DNA of 64,000 bases. Source: BOG-908 sp963850605 (GTDB lineage: Bacteria; Pseudomonadota; Alphaproteobacteria; Acetobacterales; Acetobacteraceae). The notes under the pieces were generated by a model. The model saw only the letters and a program-made list of their open reading frames with translations, had not been told where the DNA came from and ran no database searches. This document shows positions 36,300-45,359 of this stretch, piece after piece (positions within the stretch are counted from its first letter, which is position 1; every line of letters begins with the position of its first letter). The translations under genes were made by a program, and so were the position numbers. Where the stretch lies: contig CAWKLX010000001.1 of assembly GCA_963850605.1 (NCBI GenBank), positions 62,001 through 126,000 of the forward strand. The letters are read 5' to 3'.

Positions 36300-39244
36300 T
36301 GCAGGCGTTCCGATCAGCGACCGGCGGTATGATCGATCGTAGCCACCCTATGCGCTTCACCTTCGACGGCCGTGACCTTCAGGGATACGAGGGCGACACG
36401 CTCGCGTCGGCTATGCTCGCTAACGGTATAAGCCTCGTTGCCCGCTCTTTCAAATACCATCGGCCACGCGGCATCCTCTCGGCCGGACCGGAGGAGCCGA
36501 ACGCCCTGGTCGAGCTGCGCGACGGCCCAGCGCGGGAACCCAACACACGCGCCACCGTCGCCGAATTGTTCGATGGCTTGGTGGCCCGGAGCCAGAATCG
36601 TTTTCCAAGCCTGGCATTCGATGTTCTGTCGATCAACGGTCTGCTTGCACCCATCCTCGCGGCCGGCTTCTACTACAAGACTTTTATGTGGCCGGCTGCG
36701 TTTTGGGAGAGGGTCTATGAGCCGCTGATCCGCCGTGCCGCGGGACTAGGGCGCGCTTCCGGACAGCCCGACCCGGATTGCTACGAGAAACAAAGCCTGT
36801 TCGCGCACGTGCTCATAATCGGCGCGGGACCTGCTGGTCTGGCCGCCGCGCTGGCAGCGTCACAAACCGGCGCGGAGATCGTGATTGCTGAACAGGACTT
36901 TCATCTTGGTGGCCGTCTCCTATCGGATCGCCGCACGATTGGTGGCCAGCCAGCCGCATCCTGGCTTGCCGACGCACGCGCGAAGCTGATGCAAGCGCCC
37001 AACGTGCGCATCCTTACCCGCACCACGGTCACCGGCGTCTACGATGGTGGCACCTATGCGGCGGTCGAACGCGTCACCGATCACCTGTTGACGCAGGATA
37101 ACGCGCCACGCCAGCGTCTTTGGCGTATCGTCGCGCGACGCGCGGTGTTGGCCACCGGGGCGATCGAGCGCCCGCTCGTTTTCGGCGGCAACGATCTACC
37201 CGGCATTATGCTGGCTGGTGCCGTGCGCACTTACCTCAACCGCTTCGCCGCGAAGCCGGGCACCCGGGCGGCAGTCTTCACGAACAGCGACGATGGAGCC
37301 TCGACCGTTACCGATCTGGTCGGTGCCGGTATAGAAGTCGTGGCGCTGATCGAGACCCGCCCCGATATAGAGCCGGCGCTGCGCGAATTCGCGCGCGCGC
37401 AGCGCATTCAGGTATTTTGCAACGCAACCGTGCGCCGCGCAACCGGCGGTAAGCATCTGGCGAAACTGCTGCTCGGCGGAGACGCAGCAGGGACATCTTT
37501 GAAGTGCGACCTGCTCGCCATGTCGGGCGGCTGGAACCCCGCAGTGCACCTCGCCTCACATCACGGCGGAAAACCTTTGTGGAACGACGCAATTGCCGCC
37601 TTCATCCCGGGCCAGATGCCACCCGGCATGCAAGCCGCCGGTGCCGCCATGGGGCGCTACAGTCTCCGCGATGCGTTGCTGACGGGCCATGCGGCAGGCC
37701 AACACGCCGCGGATCACACACCCGGCGCGCTACCCGATGTCGTCACTGGCGAAGAGGGTATTTCTCTGACGCAACTATGGCAGGTCCCCGACTCGATCGG
37801 AAAGGCGTTTGTCGATTTTCAGAACGATGTGACCGCTTCCGATCTTGCGGTCGCCGCGCGCGAGGGCTTCACCGCCGTCGAACACTTGAAGCGTTACACC
37901 ACGCTTGGCATGGCGACCGACCAGGGTAAAACCTCCAATGTCACGGGCCTTGCCATCATGGCCGCACTGACCGGCCGCACGATTGCGGAGACGGGCACCA
38001 CCGTTTTCCGTCCACCCTACACGCCCGTCGCAATCGGCGCATTTGCGGGAGTGCATCGCGGGCCGCATTATCGGCCGACACGGCGCACCCAAACCCATGG
38101 CTGGGCCGAGCAACAAGGCGCGCAATTCATCGATGCCGGCGAATGGCTACGGACAACCCACTTTCCGCTGCCAAAAGAAAGTCTGCAGGACAGCATCACC
38201 CGCGAGGTGCATGCAGTTCGGCAAACCTGCGGCTTCTGTGACGTGTCCACGCTTGGGAAAATCGACGTGCAAGGCTCGGACGCCGACACATTTTTGGACT
38301 TTGTCTACGCCAACACGATCTCCACCCTCGCCCCCGGCCGAGCACGATATGCGCTGATGTTGCGGGAAGACGGATTTGTGTTCGATGACGGCACGGTTTC
38401 GCGATTGTCGGACCAGCATTTCTTGCTGACAACGACGACAGCCAAGGCGGCTGCGGTCTTGCGGCATCTCGATTTCTGCCATCAGCGTCTCAAACCCGAG
38501 CTCGACCTCTGCATCGAGCCTGTGACCGACCAGTGGTCTCAATTTGCGGTTGCGGGACCGAACGCGCGAGCAATACTCGAGAAGCTTGTCGAGGGCAGGG
38601 TCGATGTCGGCAACGCTGCCCTGCCTTTCATGGGGGTGACGCAGGTTACGCTGTGCGGCGCCATGAATGCCCGCCTCTTCCGCATGTCGTTCTCGGGCGA
38701 GCTGGCTTACGAAATTGCCGTTGCAGCCAATCATGGTTTGGCCCTGGCCAAGGCGTTGCACGCGGCTGGTGCCGTCCCCTACGGAATGGAGGCGATGAAT
38801 GTGCTCCGACTGGAAAAAGGTCATCTGGTCGGCGCGGAGCTGAACGGGCAAACCACGGCCGCTGATCTTGGGCTGGACCAGATGTTGTCGAAAAAGAAGG
38901 ATTTTGTTGGCCGGGTACTCTCGCAACGCCCAGTCTTTCTGGAACCGGATCGTCAACACCTTGTCGGCCTGCGGCCGATTTCACAAAACAGCACGCTGCA
39001 AGCCGGTGCGCATTTGATTCCGGCCGGCGCGCACGCCACCGCCGCGAACGACAGGGGATACGTCACCTCCGCCGCTTACTCGCCGACCTTGGGCCATTGG
39101 ATAGGCCTGGCACTGCTCGCCGGCGGAGCGCGTTGCACCGGCCAGGTCTATCGCGCCGTCAATCCGCTGCAGAACACCGAAACTGACGTCGAGATCGTGC
39201 CCCGCGTCTTTCACGATCCGACGGGATCTGCCCTGCATGGCTGA
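36299..39244 (+). CDS. soxA: Sarcosine oxidase alpha subunit
   Basis: The large subunit, 981 residues; it binds NAD and tetrahydrofolate and transfers the oxidised methyl carbon to THF. The N-terminal 100 residues form a ferredoxin-like fold (FDGRDLQGYEGDTLASAMLANG), with KYHRPRGILSAGPEEPNA. The FAD/NAD domain begins with LIIGAGPAGLAAALAASQTG near residue 170. The C-terminal 400 residues are a GcvT-type aminomethyltransferase domain (FCDVSTLGKIDVQGSDA, GELAYEIAV, MEAMNVLRLEKGH). Start ATG 36299 overlaps soxD. The frame extends upstream, but that part lies inside soxD. The gene is intact across nearly 3 kb. Confidence 0.95.
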   Translation: MQAFRSATGGMIDRSHPMRFTFDGRDLQGYEGDTLASAMLANGISLVARSFKYHRPRGILSAGPEEPNALVELRDGPAREPNTRATVAELFDGLVARSQNRFPSLAFDVLSINGLLAPILAAGFYYKTFMWPAAFWERVYEPLIRRAAGLGRASGQPDPDCYEKQSLFAHVLIIGAGPAGLAAALAASQTGAEIVIAEQDFHLGGRLLSDRRTIGGQPAASWLADARAKLMQAPNVRILTRTTVTGVYDGGTYAAVERVTDHLLTQDNAPRQRLWRIVARRAVLATGAIERPLVFGGNDLPGIMLAGAVRTYLNRFAAKPGTRAAVFTNSDDGASTVTDLVGAGIEVVALIETRPDIEPALREFARAQRIQVFCNATVRRATGGKHLAKLLLGGDAAGTSLKCDLLAMSGGWNPAVHLASHHGGKPLWNDAIAAFIPGQMPPGMQAAGAAMGRYSLRDALLTGHAAGQHAADHTPGALPDVVTGEEGISLTQLWQVPDSIGKAFVDFQNDVTASDLAVAAREGFTAVEHLKRYTTLGMATDQGKTSNVTGLAIMAALTGRTIAETGTTVFRPPYTPVAIGAFAGVHRGPHYRPTRRTQTHGWAEQQGAQFIDAGEWLRTTHFPLPKESLQDSITREVHAVRQTCGFCDVSTLGKIDVQGSDADTFLDFVYANTISTLAPGRARYALMLREDGFVFDDGTVSRLSDQHFLLTTTTAKAAAVLRHLDFCHQRLKPELDLCIEPVTDQWSQFAVAGPNARAILEKLVEGRVDVGNAALPFMGVTQVTLCGAMNARLFRMSFSGELAYEIAVAANHGLALAKALHAAGAVPYGMEAMNVLRLEKGHLVGAELNGQTTAADLGLDQMLSKKKDFVGRVLSQRPVFLEPDRQHLVGLRPISQNSTLQAGAHLIPAGAHATAANDRGYVTSAAYSPTLGHWIGLALLAGGARCTGQVYRAVNPLQNTETDVEIVPRVFHDPTGSALHG

Positions 39245-39755
39245 GCAAGCGCGAATCGCCGTAACTTTGACCGCGCCACGCACGATCGCCGGCATCGGTG
39301 TCTTTCGCGACCGCGCGCCTTGCCTTGCGGCGTTGCATGCGGAATTCGGCGTGACCGTTCCAATAACCCCTCGCTTCGTCCAGGCAGGCCCCGTCACGCT
39401 GTCGTGCCTGGCCCCCACGCGTTACCTCGCCAGCGCCAGCGCGGATGCCTGCTTGCCCGTCAGGCTCGCCAACAAGCTCGCCGGGCTGGCCGCCATCACG
39501 GACCAGAGCGACATGTGGGCGACATTCGCGCTCTCCGGCCTGCTCGTGCGCGAGTTGCTGGCGCGGCTGGTTCCCGTCGATCTCACCACACCGAAATTCG
39601 GCATCGGCGACCTGGCACTCACGCGTGCCAGCCATTTGGATGTACGGCTGTGGCGTCTTGCCGATCACGACTATGAACTCGCTGTCACCCGCTCCTACGC
39701 GGAAGATTTCTACACTATCCTGGAAAAGCAGAGTCGGAGCCTGGTTCTAGCTTAG
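39237..39755 (+). CDS. soxG: Sarcosine oxidase gamma subunit
   Basis: The last subunit of the heterotetramer, 172 residues, overlapping soxA by eight bases. It is the least conserved sox protein. Supporting features are its place after soxA, its size, the motif DQSDMWATFALSG near the middle, and the C-terminal WRLADHDYELAVTRSYAEDFY, which resembles the YgfZ/GcvT-like gamma fold. With SoxB, SoxD and SoxA it completes the enzyme. No serine hydroxymethyltransferase, folate or formaldehyde gene follows it here. Confidence 0.85.
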   Translation: MAEQARIAVTLTAPRTIAGIGVFRDRAPCLAALHAEFGVTVPITPRFVQAGPVTLSCLAPTRYLASASADACLPVRLANKLAGLAAITDQSDMWATFALSGLLVRELLARLVPVDLTTPKFGIGDLALTRASHLDVRLWRLADHDYELAVTRSYAEDFYTILEKQSRSLVLA

Positions 39756-39868
39756 CAGAGCGCCCGCGTGCCTATGCGCCCCGGCGGCGGCGTCCAGCCC
39801 GACGGGGGCTTTGCAGAACCCCCTCGGCGCGGCAGGCTGCGACCCGAACCGACGGTGGAGCGGAAAAG

Positions 39869-41686
39869 ATGCTGACACGGAGACACCTGGCCCTGACCGC
39901 CGCCCAGGCATCGGCGTTCGCCGTATTACTGGGGGCACGCCGGTCGCACGCGGACGCGCAGGCACCCTCTCCGCTCGATGCCCTGTTCACGCAATTCGCA
40001 GACGAGATGCTGCAGCGCGTGCCGGAACGCGCCACCAGCCTGGGCCTCGATGTGGGTAAGCTCGCTCCCTTGCGTGCGCAGGTGCACGAAGCATCGTTGG
40101 ACGCGATCGCGCAGGACAAGCGCGACACCGCACGTCGTTTAGGGCAGCTCAAGGCGATCGACCGCAATGCGCTGACCGGCCTGCCCGCCGCAAATTACGA
40201 CACCGTGCTGTTCAGCCTGCAAGTCGATGACGAGGCGGGCCGTCTGTTCGACTATGGCCCCGGCGGCGCGCGCTCCCCCTACGTGCTCAGCCAGTTGACC
40301 GGCGCCTACCAGTCGCTGCCCGATTTTCTCGATACCCAGCATCCGATCAAGAAAGCCGATGATGCGAACGCTTACCTGGCCCGCCTGGAGGCGTTCGTCC
40401 GGCTGATGGATCAGGAGCTGGAGGTTTTCCACCACGATGCCGGCCGGGGCGTGGTGCCGCCCGACTTCATCCTGGATAAGGCGCTCGTCCAGATGGATGT
40501 GTTTGTGTCCACGCCGGCTGACAAAGCGACTTTGGTCACCTCCCTCGCTCGGCGCGCTGCCGTGGCAAAGCTCGATGGCGCGTATGCCACCAAGGCGGCC
40601 GCACTCTACACGGACAAGGTCGTTCCGGCTTTGCGGCGGCAGGCGGACGCGCTGCGGGCCGCCCGCACTGGCGCGGTGCATGATGCGGGCGTTGCACGCC
40701 TGCCCAAAGGGCAGGAGTTCTATCGGCTGGGGCTAAAGACCTACACCACGGCGTCTCTTTCGCCTGACGAAATTCACAAAACCGGGCTCGACCTTGTCGC
40801 AAGCCTGTCCGCGCAGATCGACACGGCGCTCACTAAATTGGGCCTGAAGGAAGGCGGCGTCGGACAACGCCTGGCCTCGCTCGCCGCGGACAAGCGCTAC
40901 GTGTACGACGACACCGATGCCGCCAAGGAGCAGCTCATCGCCGACCTGAACGCGCGTGTCGCCAGAATGCAGGCGCGGTTGCCGGACAGGTTCGATACAC
41001 TGCCGAAGGTGACCGTGCAGATCAGGCGTGTCCCGAAAGCGATCGAGGCGGGCGCACCAGGCGGCTACTATCAGCGCGGCGCGCTCGATGGCTCACGCCC
41101 CGGGGCGTATTACATCAATCTGCGCGACACCTCCGAATGGCCGCGCTGGACATTGTCCACACTCACCTACCACGAGGCGATCCCCGGCCACCATTTGCAA
41201 ATCTCGCTCGCGCAAGAGACGCCGGGCCTGCCCCTGATCCGCAAGATGGGCGGGTTTTCTGGTTATGCGGAGGGATGGGCGCTGTATGCCGAACAGCTCG
41301 CCGTCGAGATGGGCATGTATGATGACGACCCGCTCGGCCATATCGGCCAGCTCCAGGCGGCACTGTTCCGCGCCGTGCGCCTGGTCGTCAACTCCGGCCT
41401 GCACGCGCAGAATTGGAGCCGAGAGCACGCGGTCGATTATTATGTGGACACGCTGGGCGACAAACGCAGTGCCGCGATCACCGAGGTCGAGCGCTACTGC
41501 GTGTGGCCAGGCCAGGCGTGCAGCTACATGATCGGCAAGCTGACCTGGTTACGCCTGCGCGAGCGCGCGCAGAAAGCGCTTGGAGAGAAATTCGACATCA
41601 AAAAGTTTCACGATGCTGGGCTGCTTTCCGGCAGCTTGCCTCTCGATGTGTTGGATGAAGTCATCGCCGATTACGTCAAAGGCTAG
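39869..41686 (+). CDS. Exported DUF885 family protein, putative metallopeptidase
   Basis: A 605-residue exported protein. The N-terminus MLTRRHLALTAAQ is a twin-arginine-like signal followed by a hydrophobic stretch and ADA. The DUF885 hallmark YHEAIPGHHLQ lies near residue 435 and resembles a zincin HExxH motif, although with a different spacing. GYYQRGALDGSRPGAYYINL upstream, and EGWALYAEQLAVEMG and YCVWPGQACSYMIGKL downstream, are also typical. The family's biological substrate is poorly known; a carboxypeptidase-like activity has been proposed. The gene stands alone, with no operon partner. Confidence 0.85.
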   Translation: MLTRRHLALTAAQASAFAVLLGARRSHADAQAPSPLDALFTQFADEMLQRVPERATSLGLDVGKLAPLRAQVHEASLDAIAQDKRDTARRLGQLKAIDRNALTGLPAANYDTVLFSLQVDDEAGRLFDYGPGGARSPYVLSQLTGAYQSLPDFLDTQHPIKKADDANAYLARLEAFVRLMDQELEVFHHDAGRGVVPPDFILDKALVQMDVFVSTPADKATLVTSLARRAAVAKLDGAYATKAAALYTDKVVPALRRQADALRAARTGAVHDAGVARLPKGQEFYRLGLKTYTTASLSPDEIHKTGLDLVASLSAQIDTALTKLGLKEGGVGQRLASLAADKRYVYDDTDAAKEQLIADLNARVARMQARLPDRFDTLPKVTVQIRRVPKAIEAGAPGGYYQRGALDGSRPGAYYINLRDTSEWPRWTLSTLTYHEAIPGHHLQISLAQETPGLPLIRKMGGFSGYAEGWALYAEQLAVEMGMYDDDPLGHIGQLQAALFRAVRLVVNSGLHAQNWSREHAVDYYVDTLGDKRSAAITEVERYCVWPGQACSYMIGKLTWLRLRERAQKALGEKFDIKKFHDAGLLSGSLPLDVLDEVIADYVKG

Positions 41687-41733
41687 CACGAGCAACGTCC
41701 GTCTGTGCTTCCCAGGATCGGCGCAAACTGGAG

Positions 41734-41883
41734 ATGGCGATGGATAAAGACGAACAAACTCATTCGATTATCGGCGCTGCAATGACTGTTCATGGCGAGC
41801 TTGGGTTCGGATTCCTGGAAGCAGTTTCTCAGGAGACGCTGACACGCGAGCTTACCCTGCGGCGCGTTCCGGTCATGAGCAGG
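41734..41883 (+). pseudogene. GxxExxY protein, N-terminal remnant
   Basis: Codons from 41734 encode MDKDEQTHSIIGAAMTVHGE with LGFGFLEAVSQETL, the N-terminus of the GxxExxY family (PD-(D/E)XK nuclease-like small proteins). The expected middle and C-terminal parts are missing. After about residue 48 (RRVPV) the frame runs into unrelated sequence and then, on the opposite strand, an IS630-type fragment. It is a truncated gene and probably not functional. Confidence 0.6.
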
Positions 41884-42008
41884 TCCACCTCCCACTACTT
41901 TGCCGCAGCTCGCCGCACGCAGTGCAAGACAAGCAAAAAACACGCTCCTTCCCGTAACACACGTAAGTGCTTACACACAGCAAAGGACGCCTACGATTCT
42001 TGGTCCAG

Positions 42009-42458
42009 GTCTCATCAATGAAAACCAATCGTCGCGGATCGACGCTGGCCTGATACTTTTTCCAGAAGGCACGTTTGCGGGCGATGTCAGGCCGCGACTG
42101 CTCGCTTGGCAGCACGCTTTTTTTGAAGCTGAGACCCTCCGCATGCACAAAGGCCCAGACGGTCCGGTAGTCCACCTTCACGCCCCGCTCAGCCAGCTCG
42201 GCTTGCAGACGCGCAGGGTGAAAGGTTGGTCATTGGCGGTGCGCGCGACCAGCCAATCCCGATGCGGCAATAACAGCCGCGGCCGTGGCCATGCATCGGA
42301 CCAGGCGCTGCACTGCCCGTCCGCCGGAGCCGTTGAGACCATTTCACAACGCTCGCAACGCTGACCTCAAGCACTGCGGCAACCGAACGGACTGTCTCCC
42401 CAGCCACTACCCGAGCGACAGCGCGCTCACGAAGATCCATCGAGTAAGCTCTCGGCAT
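42009..42458 (-). mobile_element. IS630-type transposase remnant
   Basis: Read on the minus strand with frameshifts, this encodes the N-terminal half of an IS630 transposase. It has an HTH segment (MPRAYSMDLRERAVARVVAG, then VRSVAAVLEVSVASVVKWSQR), a second domain (VDYRTVWAFVHAEGLSFKKS) and the first part of the catalytic domain ending PRRLVFIDETWTK. The remaining catalytic acidic residues and the C-terminal half are missing; sequence after 42009 on this strand is unrelated. I see no terminal inverted repeats. It is a dead fragment lying against the truncated GxxExxY gene. Confidence 0.7.
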
Positions 42459-42687
42459 CGCCGCCGACCTCCCACCGGCCGACAGCTGAACAGATCCCCG
42501 GCAGGGAAAGCAAACAAAGAGTAGAAACGAGTGGGCTTAAATCAGTAACTCAAACGTCGACCGTAATCGCGCTGCAGGTTGGAATATCATCTTCCCGCGA
42601 CGAGCTGTGCATTTCAAAGCAGTGTATATTCTGATATGAAGTATGTGGCCGAGTGCCTTCTGAAAGCGGATCGTTTGCGCTCGGCCC

Positions 42688-43920
42688 TTAAATCCGCTGC
42701 ACCACGTACCCTTCGGCCAAAGCCGCCTCAATCTCCCCCGCATGCGCCGGATCGCGCGCTTCCACCATCACCTCCAACTGCGCCGACTGCACGCTCGGCG
42801 ACGCAAACAAACGCTGGTGTGACACCTCGATGATATTCCCGCCGCTCGCCCCAATCTTTGTCGAAATATCGGCCAAAACCCCCGGCCGGTCCGGTATATC
42901 CATCCGCAACCGCAAGAGCCGCCCATCCCGCAGCAACCCGCGCAGCAGCACGTTCGCCATGATGCGCACGTCGATGTTGCCGCCGCACACCGGCATGCCC
43001 ACGCGACGTCCAACGAAACGTGCGCGGTGTGCCAACAACCCGGCCAACGCCGCCGCCCCCGCCCCTTCCGCCACCACCTTGGCCCCCTCGGCCAGCATGG
43101 ATATGGCATCCTCCACGCATCGCTCGGAGGCGACAATAACGTCGCCCACATGGGCCGCGATCACCTTGCGCGTCTCCACCCCCACGTCGCGCACCGCTAT
43201 ACCCTCGGCGATGGTCGCCCCGCCGATCTCGTGCGCCGGCGCCCCCATGCGCTGCGCCAACGCCGAATATGGCGCCACCTGCACGCCGATCATTTCCGTC
43301 TCCGGCGACAGCGCGGCCATAACGACCGCGCACCCGCTAATCAGCCCGCCGCCGCCGATCGGCACAAGCAGCACGTCCAGCTTCGGCCCATCCTCGACCA
43401 TTTCCAAAGCCAGCGTGCCCTGCCCGGCCATGATGCCGTAATCGTCGTATGGGCTGATGAACAGCAGCCCTTGCTCGGCCGCCAGATACGCCGCATGCGC
43501 CGCCGCCTCGGCCAGCGTGTCACCGTGCATCACCACACGTGCGCCCCAGGCCGCCGTGCCGCTGACCTTGGCAAGCGGCGTGAACAGCGGCATGACGATC
43601 GTGCTCGCCACGCCCAGCAGCGTCGCGTGCCGCGCCACACCCTGCGCATGGTTGCCGGCCGACATGGCCACCACCCCGCGCCGCCGCTCGTCTTCGGTCA
43701 GCAACGCCAGGCGGTTGGCCGCACCCCGTTCCTTGAACGAGCCCACCGCCTGCAGATTGTCCAGCTTCAGCGTGATCTCCGCCCCGGTCTGGCGCGACAG
43801 GATCGGCGCCGGCACGGTCGGCGTGCGCAGGATACGGCCGTGGATACGCTCGGCCGCCGCCCGCACATCGGCCAGGGTCAGGGTGGGGGCCAGGGTCAGG
43901 GTGGGGGCCAGGGCGTCCAT
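42688..43920 (-). CDS. ilvA: Threonine dehydratase (ilvA/tdcB type) with ACT domain
   Basis: A PLP fold-type II enzyme of 410 residues that deaminates L-threonine to 2-oxobutanoate, the first step of isoleucine synthesis. The PLP lysine is in AVGSFKERGAANRL near residue 60. SAGNHAQGVARHA and the phosphate-binding VPIGGGGLISG follow. The C-terminal ACT domain (about 330-410; LRMDIPDRPGVLADI) suggests allosteric control. Start ATG 43920 was chosen because conserved sequence begins soon after; upstream codons belong to greA in another frame. The N-terminus carries a duplicated 18-base unit (APTLTL twice). The gene is intact although it borders the error-rich patch. Confidence 0.87.
   Translation of the reverse strand: MDALAPTLTLAPTLTLADVRAAAERIHGRILRTPTVPAPILSRQTGAEITLKLDNLQAVGSFKERGAANRLALLTEDERRRGVVAMSAGNHAQGVARHATLLGVASTIVMPLFTPLAKVSGTAAWGARVVMHGDTLAEAAAHAAYLAAEQGLLFISPYDDYGIMAGQGTLALEMVEDGPKLDVLLVPIGGGGLISGCAVVMAALSPETEMIGVQVAPYSALAQRMGAPAHEIGGATIAEGIAVRDVGVETRKVIAAHVGDVIVASERCVEDAISMLAEGAKVVAEGAGAAALAGLLAHRARFVGRRVGMPVCGGNIDVRIMANVLLRGLLRDGRLLRLRMDIPDRPGVLADISTKIGASGGNIIEVSHQRLFASPSVQSAQLEVMVEARDPAHAGEIEAALAEGYVVQRI
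43871..43913. repeat. 18-base tandem repeat in the 5' end of ilvA
   Basis: GCCAGGGTCAGGGTGGGG occurs twice in tandem (43871-43906), followed by a partial third copy. On the coding strand it encodes repeated PTLTLA near residue 5 of the dehydratase. In-frame duplication by slippage is the simple explanation. Confidence 0.8.
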
Positions 43921-43930
43921 GGGCGGAGTG

Positions 43931-44403
43931 TCAGGCGAACTTGAAACTGAGGATTTCGTAGCTGCGGTCGCCGCCGGGCGCTGGCACCGACACGGTATCC
44001 CCCTTCTTCTTGCCAATCAGGCTCTTGGCCAGTGGCGAGGAGATCGACAGGCGCTTCGCCTTGATGTCGGCCTCATACACGCCGACGATCTGATAGGTCG
44101 CCTCCTTCTCCGTCTCCTCGTCCAGCAGCGTCACCTCCGCGCCGAACTTGATCAGTCGCCGGACAGCGAGGACGGGTCGATGACCTCTGCCGCCCCAACC
44201 ACCTCCTCCAGCTCCTGAATGCGGCCCTCGATGAAGCTCTGGCGCTCGCGAGCGGCATGGTACTCGGCGTTTTCGGATAGGTCGCCATGGCTGCGCGCTT
44301 CGGCGATGGCCAGGATGATGGCCGGCCGCTCAACACTCTTCAGCGTGCGCAGTTCGTCCTCCAGCTGCTGCAGGCCAGGGGCGGTCATCGGGAATTTCTG
44401 CAA
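43931..44403 (-). CDS. greA: Transcription elongation factor GreA (one frameshift)
   Basis: GreA stimulates transcript cleavage by stalled RNA polymerase. The N-terminal coiled coil is clear: KFPMTAPGLQQLEDELRTLK, then GDLSENAEYHAARERQ with the acidic tip. The C-terminal FKBP-like domain ends SISSPLAKSLIGKKKGDTV. The two halves are in different frames; the break is near 44152 (GGCGACTGATC), where adding one base restores LSGD-IKFGAEVTLLD. TTG 44403 would give the family's usual MQKFPMTAPG start; ATG 44388 is the alternative. It is the first gene of the indel-rich stretch. Confidence 0.88.
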
Positions 44404-44630
44404 AGGGCCGGATCCTAGAAAGCTGACCGATGCGGCGCCATGGCCGCCCCGGGTGTTGGGGGTGAAGAGTGTGCCAAGCCGGGAGCCGGAGCGCGCGGGA
44501 CGGCACACGCCGTTGCAAGGCGGCATCTACCTTACGTGACCGGCCAGACCTTGCAAGGTGGGCATCCATACAGGCGGCCATGCGGCCCGCGCGCCCTTGC
44601 GCCGGGCACGCCGCCGGCCGAAGAGGCGGC

Positions 44631-44807
44631 ATGACCGCCTCGCCCTGCCGCAATGTGTGCCAGCTCGATAGCGCCCGAACACTGTGCCTGGGCTGCGGCC
44701 GCACGCTGGACGAGATTGCCGGCTGGGCAAGCATGACCGACGAACAGCGGCAGCTGGTGATGCAGCGGCTGGACGTCGCGCCGGATCAGCTCCAGCCAAC
44801 GCAATAG
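44631..44807 (+). CDS. DUF1289 family small protein
   Basis: A 58-residue protein with the four-cysteine DUF1289 pattern SPCRNVCQLD...LCLGCGRTLDEI, possibly binding a metal. The function of the family is unknown. ATG 44631 fits the conserved start. The last 22 bases overlap the convergent DUF3291 gene. The 227 bases between greA and this gene hold nothing I can name. Confidence 0.75.
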   Translation: MTASPCRNVCQLDSARTLCLGCGRTLDEIAGWASMTDEQRQLVMQRLDVAPDQLQPTQ

Positions 44808-45286
44808 GGTTCCGGCTCCATATCGCGCGACCCGGGTTCGGCCGGCGCCGGAAACACCGATTTGAAGGTGAACGCAGCCGGACTGGGCCCTTCCGCCTGC
44901 AACACCGCCAGCCGGGCCAGCCCCTGTTCCACCGTGGGCACGTGGCCGGCCCGCACCCACCACAGCACCTGATATGCCCCCTCCGGCCGCTCAAACCAAG
45001 CGCGACGGCCGACCATCACCTCGCGATGCCGCGTCTGATACACGTAAGTGAACAGACATTCGACGTCGGTCCAAACCGACATGTTGACGATGAAACGGCT
45101 GTTTTCCCTGGGCCGAATACCGGTCGCGTTGCCGCCCTCGCCCTGCAAGCGCCAGACAAAACCAGGCGCCGCATCGGCTAGCGCGTTGATCGCGTCGAGC
45201 TGCGCCATGAAGCCGGCCAGCGCGGGGCTGTCGGCTTCATCGACCATGTGGCCGACGTTCATCTGCGCTAAGTGCCAACCGTTCAT
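44786..45286 (-). CDS. DUF3291 family protein
   Basis: A soluble protein of 166 residues. It begins GWHLAQMNVGHM and contains FVWRLQGEGGNATGI, NMSVWTDVECLFTYVYQTRH, and RRAWFERPEGAYQVLWWV, all typical of DUF3291, a dimeric alpha-beta barrel-like family related to putative monooxygenases. No catalytic function is established. ATG 45286 fits the conserved start, with carB ending 73 bases upstream on the same strand. Intact despite lying inside the indel-rich stretch. Confidence 0.82.
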   Translation of the reverse strand: MNGWHLAQMNVGHMVDEADSPALAGFMAQLDAINALADAAPGFVWRLQGEGGNATGIRPRENSRFIVNMSVWTDVECLFTYVYQTRHREVMVGRRAWFERPEGAYQVLWWVRAGHVPTVEQGLARLAVLQAEGPSPAAFTFKSVFPAPAEPGSRDMEPEPYCVGWS

Positions 45287-45359
45287 CGCAAACCCTCCGA
45301 AAGGACAAGGCAAGGGCTCTGCCCTGGACCCGCTCGGGCCCGTCGGCCCCATACCCCTT

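Noticed and set aside
43027..43944. Plus-strand frame of 305 codons opposite ilvA
   Set aside because: Antisense to an intact PLP enzyme; no homology visible.
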